Shown piece after piece: positions 9,481 to 19,057 of a stretch of DNA of 21,055 nucleotides. The DNA is taken from assembly GCA_003990745.1 (NCBI GenBank), contig RBNI01001732.1, positions 1-21,055 on the forward strand. The letters run 5' to 3'. Each line of letters begins with the position of its first letter. Position 1 is the stretch's first letter. The notes under the pieces were generated by a model. The model was not told where the DNA came from. It did no database searches and worked only from the letters and a program-made list of their open reading frames with translations. The DNA comes from Jimgerdemannia flammicorona. Taxonomy: Eukaryota; Mucoromycota; Endogonomycetes; Endogonales; Endogonaceae. The translations under genes were made by a program, and so were the position numbers.

Positions 9481-9689
9481 ACCATTATATACTGTTCTAG
9501 AAGAATCAATACCAATGCAGATACCCTCTCATAGATACTATAAAGGACTCTCAACCAGTAAATTAACTATAAATAAGAAACTCTACTATAAAATTATCAC
9601 CTATCTGGGACAGCAAAAGATGCCCCAATATCTGGAAGAATGGATACAAATAATTATCAACAGAACATAGAAACAATTTAAGACTAATA

Positions 9690-10740
9690 GAGAAATACTA
9701 AAGAAAAAAAAACTACTAGTTATACCTGAACACAAGAAGGAGTAAGTAATGAAATCAGTATACAAACTTAGTCATCTAGGAGGAACAAATATATATAATA
9801 AAGTAAGAAGAATAATGTGGTGGTCAGAAATAGAGGAAGATATCAGATGATTTGTCAAGATCTGTAATAAATACTAGAAATAAAAACAAGACTAACAAAA
9901 TCAAAACCCCAGATCAGTATATATAGAACCAGTACTCTTTGTATACATTATAATGAATATAATTAGCCCTCTACTCTTGACTTTAACTGACAACTAATAC
10001 ATTATCATCATTATAAACTTTTTCACAAAATAGATAGAGGCAGGATCTCTTAAAGAAGTCAATATACAGTCAATTGCTGATTTCTTCTACAAAGAAATTA
10101 TCTGTCAATTCAAGACCCCATTATAAGTAACTACAGATAGAGGAATAGAATTTATGAACCAGTTTTTTGAGATTCTCTATAAGAAGTATAAGATCCAGCA
10201 CATTCAGACTATAGCCTATTACTCTCAGAGAAATGGATAAGCAGAAAGAACCAACAAGACTCTCAAGAACATCATTGCCAAGATTGGTAATAACTATGAA
10301 AACTGAGATCACTATCTGCCAATAGCATTATCTGCTCTTCAGAATATCTAATTACAAAGTACCTATTTTACTCCTCAAGAAATGTTATTCAGAGAAAAAA
10401 GTTCTCAAGGAACCTTATTATCCAATAGAGATGCTATATGGAAATATATAAATATAGAGATATAGAGACTATACTAAATTTGAAAGAAGGCTGATAATTA
10501 TATAATCAAGGTACAGGCACTATAATAGAATAATGTGGAAAAGATTCACAAGCCTCTAGAGATTATTAATATAGGAGACAAAGTCCTGATATATTAAAAC
10601 ATAGTAAAAGCTTTATAATCATAAAGCTGGAGCCTAAGTGAGAAGGATCTTACTTGGTGTAAGATATAAAAGAAATCACCTTTTGGCTATAAAAACTCTC
10701 AGAATTATCCCTACTACCATTCACCAAAACTGACTCAAGA
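9690..10740 (+). pseudogene. Element A integrase remnant
   Basis: The N-terminal zinc-binding region reads SHLGGTN...CNKY, in which the last cysteine of the HHCC set is tyrosine. The DDE core reads IIMNII (first D is N, 9956-9958), VTTDRGIEF (second D present) and QAERTNKTLKNI with the Q as a stop (E present). The C-terminal GDKVLIY...SPFGYKN block follows. Integrase would insert element cDNA into the chromosome. Numerous stops make it inactive. Confidence 0.85.
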
Positions 10741-10789
10741 AGTATCATAGCTAATCAACAAAGTACTATCATAGCCCTCAAGATCATAA

Positions 10790-11230
10790 GTGCTGCACAA
10801 TGAGCCATAGAAAGACAAGTATACTATCAAACCACCAATCATAGAAGAATCCTTTGATAACATCCAGAGTATAGTCCAGACACACTTGTCACAAATCTCA
10901 CATTTCAAGGCCTACTAGAAATGAACTGAGTTTCAAGAATACTTCAAGTTGAGATAGCTATTAAACTTATAGCCAGAAATGAGAAAAGAAGACTGGATCA
11001 GTGAGTGCTAACTCTCTCATACTCAGATCATAATCTCTAAACAAGTTAAAAAGTTGTTCAAAGATGATGAGCCAGCTCTAGCCCATCTCTAAGAAGTAGT
11101 CCTAGAAGACTTTGGATATATTAAGAGATACTATTGAGATAATGTAATAATATAGATTATACAGTATAAGGAGATACAAATCATGGAGACTTGGAAGTTC
11201 AAGTGAATAGGATGTTTCAGAGACAAATCA
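10790..11230 (+). pseudogene. Element A 3' coding remnant after integrase, not recognised
   Basis: In the same register as the integrase start, a stop-interrupted but protein-like frame continues almost to the polypurine tract, with blocks such as KPPIIEESFDNIQSIVQTHL, KKLFKDDEPALAHL and VLEDFGYIKRYY. I see no chromodomain (no LVKWKGY-like box) and no clear similarity to ORF3 of element B. It could be the C-terminal tail of Pol or a separate 3' ORF. Confidence 0.5.
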
Positions 11231-11237
11231 TCTATTT

Positions 11238-11246
11238 AGGAGAAAG
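11238..11246 (+). promoter_or_regulatory. Polypurine tract of element A
   Basis: AGGAGAAAG, followed by one T and then the TG of the 3' LTR. This is the expected place for plus-strand DNA priming and it fixes the LTR boundary. Confidence 0.8.
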
Positions 11247-11247
11247 T

Positions 11248-11742
11248 TGTGACAGTTGATCTAAATTAGTAATATGAATCAGAGAATAGATATTTGATTA
11301 TGATATCTAAATTCAATTCTCAAATATAGTATAGCCTTATAAATAGTAGTTATATTTCATAAATATAAAAACTTTAACAAATGTTAAAGTATTCACAAAT
11401 GTTGAATTTCATAGATGTTAAAGTTTTGACAATTGTTAAAGATTTAACAGATGTCAAGAATTAATACTTATAAAGAATGACTTACAGAAAATATAGTTAT
11501 AACTTATGCTATCTTATAGCTAATAAACTTATATAAATATCTCTAATATCTAGAGTAAATAAACCTCAGATCAAAATAGTTCAAAGTAAAGAGAAAGCAA
11601 GAGAACTAGTAAGCCTGTAGGCAGATATACTTTGAACTCACCCACTTCTGCATCCTGAGAACTCTATAGAGTTAAAGAAGATCAAGTTTTTAAGATATAG
11701 AAATCTGATATACTTATACAGTTATATATCTGCTATATTATA
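11248..11742 (+). repeat. Element A 3' LTR
   Basis: It starts TGTGACA, ends TATTATA (5' copy: TATTACA) and aligns throughout with 4973-5469. Differences are overwhelmingly transitions, with very few single-base indels. No primer-binding leader follows it, confirming it as the downstream end. Confidence 0.9.
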
Positions 11743-11897
11743 ATATATAAGTATTTACTATTTTTAAAAAGTATAATAAATCTTTATGATTATTAATAAA
11801 TTAAATAGATTGAAAAAAAGTCTACTAGTGAGATCTATTTCAAAGATATTCTATCTACTCTTATTATTATTTTTTTATATTAAATCTACTTATTTAT
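11743..11897. other. AT-rich spacer between elements A and B
   Basis: About 155 bp of very A/T-rich sequence with no open frame, gene or recognisable repeat. It separates the downstream ends of the two convergent elements. Confidence 0.6.
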
Positions 11898-12280
11898 TAT
11901 CATGTAGTGGTCGCTGAGTCCTTCAAATATGACAGTTTCTCTTCAAGGTATATCTCTTAGACTAACTCAAGTTTGTTATAAGCAAGTTCTTATTGGAGTG
12001 CCTTCCCAAGATCTTATAGTCCTCAAACTTCTTATCTTTAAACTGTCTTGTTATCTCTTAGATTGCTTGCAAGAGATTGTGTGTAAGTGAACCAGAACTG
12101 ACTTTATTTCAGAGGAAATAAGAGGGATATTTATACAAAATATAATTCAATGGTTGCTAAGATATAAAGCTAAATATAAATTCTAATAAATAAAATGCCA
12201 GGACAGGAAAAACTGCTAAGTTTCAGGGTCAGTACTGATGGTTATATAGGTTCAGGATACTGGTATAATTTGGTGTTACA
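11898..12280 (-). repeat. Element B 3' LTR (outer copy)
   Basis: It aligns with 19058-19429. The outer end reads TAT CATG where the other copy reads TGT CATG, a G-to-A change of the terminal TG. The inner boundary (GTTACA at 12275-12280) is chosen because it gives TGT...ACA ends, but no purine tract is visible next to it, so it could be off by tens of bases. This copy has about 13 extra bases near 12214-12226 relative to the other. Read on the minus strand, it contains TATAAATA and AATAAA signals. Confidence 0.7.
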
Positions 12281-12322
12281 TTAAAATACCAGTGCTGGTA
12301 TTATTTAGTATAACCAAGGGAC

Positions 12323-13690
12323 TTAGAGCAGAATGTTCAAGACTATAGGGGCTTCATCATCAGAGGTCAGGATGTCTTCGAAGGAGATGAGGTCTGTGAA
12401 CATCTCATCTATCTGGTCATTGTCATCATGTAGGTCACATGAGATGATGTCATTATGTTCGGTGGTGAGAAGGAGGTCTGGAGCTCTCTAGTCTATGAGG
12501 TTCTCTTCCACAAAATAGGGGACAAATGTGGGGTCTTGAGGAGGTCTAACCTGGATGCTTGGGCCTTAGAATACTGAGATCAATCTTTGTAGAAATTGGT
12601 CTGGGTTGTCCTAGAGGATGGGGTACCAGAAGTCTTCTACTTCATCACTATTGAGGGTGATAGTAGACTGGGCTTCTGTAGCCACCCTGGCTTCTAGTGC
12701 ATTGATATAGCAGGATGACAGGTCTCTGAAATCTGAGACTCTAATATACTCCAAGTTGGGGATCAATCATGGTGCATGCCTGAAGATCTGATGGATCTTC
12801 TTAGCCATCCTTACCTCATATATATCCATAGGAGTGGCATCTTGTAGCTCTTGAGGGCTGGCCTGTGGGAACTCCCAGCAGAGGAGGTTTCTTATTTCAT
12901 ATTCCTGCCACATTTGGAGACATTCAGTAGTAATGATGATTCTTGTTTCCATTTTACAGTAATAGAGTATATAGTGATAAGGGTCACCAGTACCCAAGTT
13001 GACACTAGGAGTCCTTCTTGAGCAGGTCCTCATGGCTCTTCTGATGTCTTGAAATATTCTCTCTTCAACTGAGATACCTTAGTGGTTCCTTAACCTTGAG
13101 GTTTAGCGAGTGGTAGGCATTTCATTTGTAGTGAGTCTTTGAGCTATTTTGGGATTAATGGGTCTTATTGGTTGCTACTACTGTAGTTCCTTAATCCTTC
13201 TTTTATATTCCTCAAGATACCATACTGTGGTCACAATGACTCACAGTTGGTTATCATTGCTTATCTCATATGCCATATAATCTTCTTATGCTCCAATCTG
13301 ATAGCTTGTAAGGAAAGACTGTCTTCTGTGCTGATGTCATCATTCTGGGGTCACCATTACATCTTCCTTCTGAATAAGAATCTTCTCAAGCATCCTTATT
13401 CATTGGTCTAGTCCTGAAAAATTTTCTAATCTCATAACCTCTGGTAAGGGGTCAAAAAGTGGTGTTTATGGGCTAGTATCTTCCCTTTGTATTTTGGCAT
13501 GATGGTGAAGGGTCACTCCCTTTATATAGAGCAAGGACCTGATTCTGATCTTGACTAATCAGTTGATGGTTCAAACTCCTCTGGCTTCAAAAGTCTTATG
13601 GATGAGTAGTTGCTGGTGCCATATCCCTTAGAGAATGGTCCAGACAGATAGCCTGCTGGTCACAGGATATACTATTATGATTCACAGACT
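12323..13690 (-). pseudogene. ORF3 of element B, after integrase, not recognised
   Basis: In one minus-strand register about 450 codons read as coherent protein, interrupted by isolated TAG/TGA/TAA codons that fit former CAG, TGG or CAA. Blocks include VMRLENFSGLDQ, TTVWYLEEYKRR, MRTCSRRTPSVNL, KKIHQIFRHAP, VATEAQSTITLNS and DPTFVPYFVEENLID. The last ~60 residues are strongly acidic. An 88-codon piece (12767-13033) is fully open. The register differs from that of integrase, so it is either a separate overlapping gene or a Pol tail displaced by an indel. Fragment C carries the same frame (19472-20526) with different stops. I see no zinc finger, chromodomain, GAG-like motif or membrane segment. 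I do not recognise the family. Confidence 0.65.
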
Positions 13691-13699
13691 AGAACCTCA

Positions 13700-14760
13700 T
13701 GGGCAGTCATCACATTTTGCTTCTCTTATATAGGTTCATAGTACTTCTTGAGTCTATTCCTGTGTACTGTGGTAGGCAGTATAGTCTCTGAGATTTTTCT
13801 AAACTAGAAGGTAGTTCTCTTGATATCTTGCACATAGAAGGGTCCTTCCCATTTAGGCTTCAGTTTTCGCAACCATGAGGCTTTTACTATATTTCGATAT
13901 AGTAGGACCTTTTCTCTGATTCAGATGGATTCTAGGGTCTTGTGATTCTTTTCTGCATTCTTCCTTATCAGCACTTGTGACTTGATAATGCAATCTTCAG
14001 CCTTCTTCCTGATTTGGTGTAGTCTCTGGATTTCTGCATCAACTTATCTCCAAGTTAGATCTAGATTTGTGGCTGAGGTTCTATTAGAATCTTCTTCTCT
14101 GAAGAGCAGTTCTCTTGGGGTAAAGTGTGTGCTCTGTGACCATATGTCTCATAGGACAGAGAGGGCAGTTGGGAGATAATTATCCCAATTTTCATATGTC
14201 TCTGAGATCTTTGCCAGGATATTCTTGAGAGTCTTGTTGGTTCTCTCTATCTGTCTATTTCCTTGAGGGTGGTATATGGTGGTCTTGATGTGCTGAATCT
14301 TGTATTTCTGATACATTATCTCATGGAATCTATTGACAAATTCTATATCATGGTCTGTTGTGATTTGCTTCAGTATCTTGTAGTGGCAGATGATTTCTCG
14401 GTACAGGAAGTCAGCTACAAAGAGGGCATTGGCTTCTTGTAATGCTCCTGCTTCTATCTATTTGATAAAGAGGTCTACAATAACTATAATGTAGTGGTTT
14501 CCTAATAGTGTTACTGGTAGTGGCTCAATAATATTCATTGCGATGTGGTGGAAGGGGATAGGCTCAATTCTTGATGACCTAAGTACCTAGTCTTGCTGAT
14601 CTTATTTCTGTTTTTGGTACTTGTTACACCCTTTGACAAATTGGTGTAGATTTTCTTCCATTTTGGGTCACATAGTTCTTCTTACCTTGTTATATGTGTT
14701 GGTTCCTCCTAGGTGTCCTTACTCATATACTTCCTTCATTACTTGATACTTCTTGTATTC
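13700..14760 (-). pseudogene. Element B integrase
   Basis: The zinc region begins GHLGGTNTYNKVRR (about 14704-14717 onward) and ends CNKY, so the last of the HHCC ligands is tyrosine. Core: HIAMNIIEPLP (the first DDE Asp is Asn, codon 14533-14535), TTDHDIEF (second Asp present), and QIERTNKTLKNI (Glu present). The C-terminal VLLYRNIVKASWLRKLKPKW and RLKKYYEP blocks follow. Stops interrupt it at several points. The domain order places it after RNase H, as in Ty3/Gypsy. Confidence 0.85.
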
Positions 14761-15033
14761 AGGTATTATTAGCTTTTCTCCTTTTCTGAGTATAGTATTG
14801 TCTAGTTCAAACTGTTTCCAAGTCCAGTTGATGATGGTGATTGTCCAGAGTTTGAGGTGGTTGGGCATCTTCTACTACCCAAGATAGCTGATTAATCTAT
14901 AGTATAACTCCTTATTCATGTTGAATAGTCTTGATGAGGGTGTTTCGAGGTATTCTTGAGAGTGCATCAGCATTGGTGTTGGTTCTTTCTGAGTGATGCT
15001 TGATATATAGTTATACTCTTACAGCCTATAGAT

Positions 15034-15400
15034 CTATCTGGCATATATTCCTTTGGGGTTCAGAGTGTGGAATAGCCAGGCAAGAGTGGAATGGTCTGTT
15101 TGAATAGTGAAGTATTTCCTGACTAGGTAGTAGTGGAACTTGTCTACTGCCCAAACTACTGCTAAATATTCAAGCTTGTATGACTCATAGTTCTGTTCTG
15201 CTCTACGAGTACCTTGGCTTGTATAGGAGATGATATATTTATATCTATCTTTCTTCTGAGCTAGGACTGCTCCAAGTCCTATGACACTTGCATCTGTCTG
15301 CAGGATGAATTCTAGGTTCCAATCTGGTCTTCTGAGGATAGGTGCTTGGGTCAACCTGGTCTTGAGTTCATTGAAGGTTTCTTGGTACTTCTTGGTCTAT
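15034..15400 (-). pseudogene. Element B RNase H domain
   Basis: An open stretch of 106 codons (15034-15354) contains TDASVIGLGAVLAQ (first catalytic Asp), YTSQGTRRAEQNYESYKLEY (the E of the second motif), LAVVWAVDKFHYYL and IQTDHSTLAWL (Asp before His). These are the standard blocks of Ty3/Gypsy RNase H, which removes the RNA strand during reverse transcription. It follows RT directly and precedes an integrase linker with several stops. Confidence 0.9.
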
Positions 15401-15419
15401 TCGAATTTGGTTTCCTTCT

Positions 15420-16290
15420 TCAGTAGCTCATAGATAGGTGCTGTAATGTTGAAGTATCCTTTGATGAATCTTCTGTAATAACTGGCCAGTCCAAGAAAGG
15501 CATAGACTTCTGTAGTTGTTCTGAGTCTTGGGTAGGCTGCAACAGCCTCGATCTTCATAGGGTCTGTATGGATTCTGGTCTGGTTGATGAGATGTCCTAG
15601 GTAGGTAATTTCCTGAGCTGCAAACTTGTATTTCTTAAGCTTGATGTAGAGGCCATACTCCTTGAGCTTCTTGAGGGCTAGCTGTATATGATTGACATGT
15701 TCTCATATAGTGTTGCTGAAGATGATCACATTATCAACATAAACAAAGAGCCATTTTCCAATCTCATTGCTAAAGACTCTGTTCATCATTCACTGAAAAC
15801 TTGCTGAAACATTGCACATTCCAAATGACATTTGCAGGTAGATATAGGTGGCATCAGGTATGATGAAGACTGATTTCTCACTGGTATCTTGAGTGAGACC
15901 AATTTAATAGAAGCCTGAAAACAGATCCAAGGTAGTGTAGTATTTGGCTTTGTTTCCAAGAGTAGTAAGGATTTCTTGAATATTTGGCAAGAGCTGCCTA
16001 TCCTTCTTGGTGATGGCATTTGAGCTTCCTATAGTCAATACAGAGTCTTAGTGCAAACTCTTCAGGCTTACTTTCTTTCTTTGGGGTGAGGACAATAGGT
16101 AAAGCCCAGGGACTGATAGCTTGCTTGATGATTCCAGCTTCTTCTATTTCCTTGAGTTCTGCTTGCAGCCATTCTCTATAGGCAGGTGGTATGGGTCTGG
16201 CTTCCTGATAGATGGACTTGGTATCACCAGTATCAACTTCATGATAGTACTTGAGTTCTTGATTGTGGATATCCCTGAAGTTGGTAATAA
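15420..16290 (-). pseudogene. Element B reverse transcriptase
   Basis: Blocks in order: WALPIVLTPKKESKPEE, LCIDYRKL, TLDLFSGFY-stop-IGL (stop where Q is expected), SFGMCNVSASFQ-stop-MMNRVF (R expected), FVYVDNVIIFS and LGLASYYRRFIKGY. The catalytic YVDD box is YVDN (15730-15741). An extra base in the T-run at 16019-16021 (plus strand) shifts the frame between the IDYRKL block and the next one; element A lacks it. RT would copy element RNA into cDNA. Confidence 0.85.
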
Positions 16291-16372
16291 GTACTCCTTT
16301 ATTCTAGTGCAGGATCTTGAGAAGTTGTTCTTCTAAAGGAAAGTTTTCTCCAATGGTATATGTGTACTTATT

Positions 16373-16840
16373 CTAATCCTTATCTTTCTTATGCTCAAGT
16401 TTAGTAATCTTGGTGGTGGCATAGGCTCCTCTTCCAGTAGATCCAAAGCCTTGTTCTCCTCTCTTGGTCTTGATGAGTTTGATGGCTTCAATGATCTTGG
16501 GTTTCTTGATTTCGTGGATCAGCATCTGGCTAATCCTGTCATGCTTCTTAACTTTAAATGGGGTGGTGGGGTTGTGATTTCTGACTATGAGGAAGATCTC
16601 GCCAGTGTAATCAGGGTCAATTACTTCTCCTTCAACTGAGATTTCACTTTTGGCCAGACTGCTCCTGGTCTTGATAATTCTGGCATAGTTTTCTGGCAAC
16701 TTGACTCCAATTCCAGTACCAAGTAGGGTAGTGGTCTGTGGTTCAAGGGTAGTATCTTGAATACTGGTAAGGTCTATTTCTATGGCTCCTTCAGTCTTGC
16801 ATTCTGGGATCTTGGCTTTGGGGTGGAACTTCTTGACCAT
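16373..16840 (-). CDS. dUTPase domain of element B Pol, intact
   Basis: An uninterrupted 155-codon frame with all five trimeric-dUTPase motifs. Motif 1 is AIEIDLTS at 19-26; motif 2 TRSSLAKSEI at 58-67; motif 3 GEVIDPDYTGEI at 71-82, with the probable catalytic Asp75; motif 4 KKHDRISQMLI at 98-108; motif 5 RGEQGFGSTGRG at 127-138, the Gly-rich P-loop-like tail. dUTPase hydrolyses dUTP to dUMP and pyrophosphate. It is part of the polyprotein: the same register runs upstream through a TAA into the protease linker, and a stop at its end precedes RT. The first Met is internal, not a true start. dUTPases are known in some Ty3/Gypsy elements, retroviruses and herpesviruses; a PR-DUT-RT order is the notable point here. 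Identification by motif only. Confidence 0.92.
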   Translation of the reverse strand: MVKKFHPKAKIPECKTEGAIEIDLTSIQDTTLEPQTTTLLGTGIGVKLPENYARIIKTRSSLAKSEISVEGEVIDPDYTGEIFLIVRNHNPTTPFKVKKHDRISQMLIHEIKKPKIIEAIKLIKTKRGEQGFGSTGRGAYATTKITKLEHKKDKD

Positions 16841-16858
16841 GAGGGTGATATCTGGTTC

Positions 16859-17200
16859 TTATTCCTCCTCATCATCACTGTCAGCTTGAAGCTCAGGGGG
16901 CTGGTTATCTTCTTTAGCTTTTCTTTTTGCTTCGGCAGCTTCTTGCTTGTGTTTCTGTTGGTGGATTTTTCTGACTTCACTGATATAGGACCAGCAGTCA
17001 TTCAGGTGTTCAGAGCAGTACATCCTAGTACCATGGGGGTATCTTCCTTGAGGGGCATAGCCATCAATGATCTTATTGTACCACTGCTCATCTGTGAGCT
17101 TGGGTGTCTTGTTCTTGTTCTTGTTCACTAAGTGTATAAAGACTTCTGTGTCCTCTTCATCTCCTTCCTCCATGTCTGGTAGGACTCCTTTATGGACATT
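16859..17200 (-). pseudogene. Element B charged linker between protease and dUTPase
   Basis: An open stretch (16859-17242) beginning in the end of the protease and continuing through an acidic segment (DMEEGDEEDTEVF), a segment with Cys and His residues (RMYCSEHLNDCW), and a Lys/Glu/Gln-rich, probably helical stretch (HQQKHKQEAAEAKRKAKED) before a run of acidic residues. One TAA separates it from the dUTPase frame in the same register. The role is unknown; it may be a spacer freed by proteolysis. Element A has an equally charged, more decayed counterpart at about 7300-7660. Confidence 0.6.
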
Positions 17201-17560
17201 GATAGAGACTTGTACCTTTCTTTCTCTATAATTGATCTGCATCTTCTGGGCATTGAGGTCGATGATGGCCTTGGCCTTGTGAAGTCATTGGTTGCTAATG
17301 AGGATGTCATAGTTGGTGGTACTTATTACAATCACATCTACTGGGATGGTAGCTCCTCCTATCTTGATGGGGGCTTCTCTGATTTTACCAAGAGGGGTAG
17401 CTCATATACCATCTGCTGTAACATAGACCATCTTGGTAGACTCTTCAATGTCCCAGCCTAGGTGGTCAATTGTCTTCTTGCTCATGAGACATCCTCCAGC
17501 ACCAGTATCAATGATGGCATTAAAAATACAGTCTTCAATCTGGTATGGGGTATAAGCTGA
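17201..17560 (-). pseudogene. Element B aspartic protease
   Basis: FNAIIDTGAGGCLMSKKT carries the DTG(A) active-site motif (17501-17509). It is followed by VYVTADG, a stop where R or W is expected, KIGGATIPVDVIV and NYDILISNQ, a stop, then LHKAKAIIDLN. The length and the IIDLN end fit a retropepsin-like domain, which works as a dimer to process Gag-Pol. Two in-frame stops, both reachable by one transition, inactivate it. Confidence 0.85.
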
Positions 17561-17761
17561 TGTCTTGTACTAGTCTTCAGATTCTTCGCCTAAGTTTTCG
17601 GATTCTTCTTGTGCATTGTGAGCCTCTACAATCTTATACTCTTGATTCTTGGCAGTTATTGCAAGTCCTACTCTCAACTGTTGTCTGAAGACAGGAACAT
17701 CAGCTAGCTGTCCAAAAGTAGTATTGACCTTCTATTTCTTGAGGTCCTTGTAGATATCATA

Positions 17762-18937
17762 CTAGTGGATCTTGGTCTTACACAGCTTCTGTTTCTTCTT
17801 GCTTTCGCTTTCTCCTGAGACTGGAGTAGTGCCTTCAATGATTTGGTGGGCAGCTTTATCTAACTCCATATCTTGATCAATCTTCTTGGGTTGGGTCTTG
17901 CTTTGAATAGTGATAGCTGGGGTCTTCTTTGGTCTTCCAACTGGCTTACTGTTGCTCTTCTTATTATAGGGCTTGGACCAGGTTCTAGTACCTTCAGTAG
18001 CAGGGTAGAATTCGAGCTTCTCATAGTATTCCTCATCATCAGTGTCACCAATCTTCTCGATGACTACTGTATTGGTTTGTTCTCTGGTTCTGCTAGTATT
18101 GCTTGGTTGGGCCTTGCATCTCATTTCGATCATGCAATTCTTTGCATAGTGGTCTTCTTCTCTACATCTGAAGTATGTGATATTGCATTCTTCTATAACA
18201 GCTGCAAATCTCTGTACTAGTCTCCTGTTGGCACTTCAGACTTCTCTAACAATATCATCAAGGTGTGCAGTCATCTCGGCAAACTGCTTGGTGAGTTCCT
18301 CCACTGGGTCAGCTTTGGCTATCTTGGGAGTAGGTGGGGTTGGTTGTCTGTTTATAACTGTAGCAGGTATAATACTTGTTGGCTTTGATGGCTCTATCTT
18401 GATGCTAGTTATTTTCTCCATTAAGTGTTTGGCAGAGTGTCTGGCAGTCCAATATCTCTGTACAAAGACCACTTTCTGATCAAGGGTCAGTGCAGCTGGG
18501 GTAGACCAGATTGCTAGGGCAATTTCAGGGTGAACTCCTTTGAGGAAGGTTGAATCTACTATTTGTTCCTTGAGGGCATCATCATAGCCAGCCAAGACAA
18601 TCTGGTGGCAGATTCGGGTATAGAATGAGTTGGGATCTTCACTAAGTCCCTGGCAGATAGTATTGAGTTGATCCTTAAGAGCTTGCTTGATCTCTTCAGT
18701 ATAGTATGTTGTTCTGAAGAAGGCCTTCATGTTGGCAAGTTTGATTACACTATTATCGGCAATAGTGGCTGCATTGAACTTATCTCTAGCAGATCCTCTG
18801 AGGCTGACTGATAGAAGGGCCAATTGTGCATCCACACCAAGGGCTCATATGGCAGCAAATTGTTCAAAGTCTTCAATGAAGGTCAGGATTGACTCTTCAG
18901 TAGTATATTTATAGAATGTAGGGGGGCACATTTCCAT
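17762..18937 (-). pseudogene. gag: Element B gag with zinc knuckle
   Basis: The likely start is the ATG at 18937 (MEMCPP). The frame runs through one TGA, then a 199-codon open stretch (18236-18835) with capsid-like sequence (TTYYTEEIKQALKDQL, SEDPNSFYTRICHQI, FLKGVHPEIALAIW), a TGA at 18236, and a further open stretch with the zinc knuckle (18134-18175). The knuckle keeps C, H and C of CX2CX4HX4C, but the first Cys is Tyr. A basic, Pro/Lys-rich tail (GRPKKTP, ESESKKKQK) follows. All blocks share one register that also continues into the protease, pointing to a single gag-pol frame. Confidence 0.85.
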
Positions 18938-19003
18938 CTTGTCTTGAATTCTTACAGGGGTAACTCTTGTAGTCAGGATAGTTGTTGTGGGGGTTGTTCG
19001 TTT

Positions 19004-19057
19004 TTCAGCTTAAAAGTGAGGGATTTATCTTGAATCACCAGCCAATGGGCACTAAGT
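19004..19057 (-). promoter_or_regulatory. Element B leader and presumed primer-binding region
   Basis: It lies directly inside the 5' LTR. On the minus strand it starts ACTTAGTGCCCATTGGCTGG and runs to CACTTTTAAGCTG. It matches the leader of element A except for transitions. Its presence here and absence beside the 11898 LTR fixes the orientation of element B. Confidence 0.65.

Larger units (their letters stand above)
4973..11742 (+). mobile_element. Element A: complete, RIP-degraded Ty3/Gypsy LTR retrotransposon
   Basis: A 6.8-kb element with two LTRs (4973-5469 and 11248-11742), a leader, gag-pol remnants in the order Gag, zinc knuckle, protease, dUTPase, RT, RNase H, integrase, a 3' extension and a polypurine tract. 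RT-RNase H lies before integrase, which defines Ty3/Gypsy rather than Copia. Stops occur throughout, chiefly TAG and TAA where element B has CAG or CAA, and TGA/TAG where B has TGG. At least three changes of reading frame occur: the conserved blocks fall in register 1 (Gag, protease), 2 (dUTPase), 0 (RT) and 2 (integrase). It is non-autonomous. Transitions dominate the LTR-LTR differences, so age from LTR divergence would be unreliable. Confidence 0.9.

Noticed and set aside
10700..11240. Chromodomain at the end of element A Pol
   Set aside because: No LVKWKGY-type box or spacing of aromatic residues is visible in any register.
15786..16019. Minus-strand 77-codon frame inside the RT of element B
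   Set aside because: It is out of register with the RT blocks; the real frame here carries TLDLFSG and SFGMCN.
16121..17461. Plus-strand frames opposite dUTPase, linker and protease
   Set aside because: They are antisense shadows of a well-identified minus-strand coding region and carry no domain.
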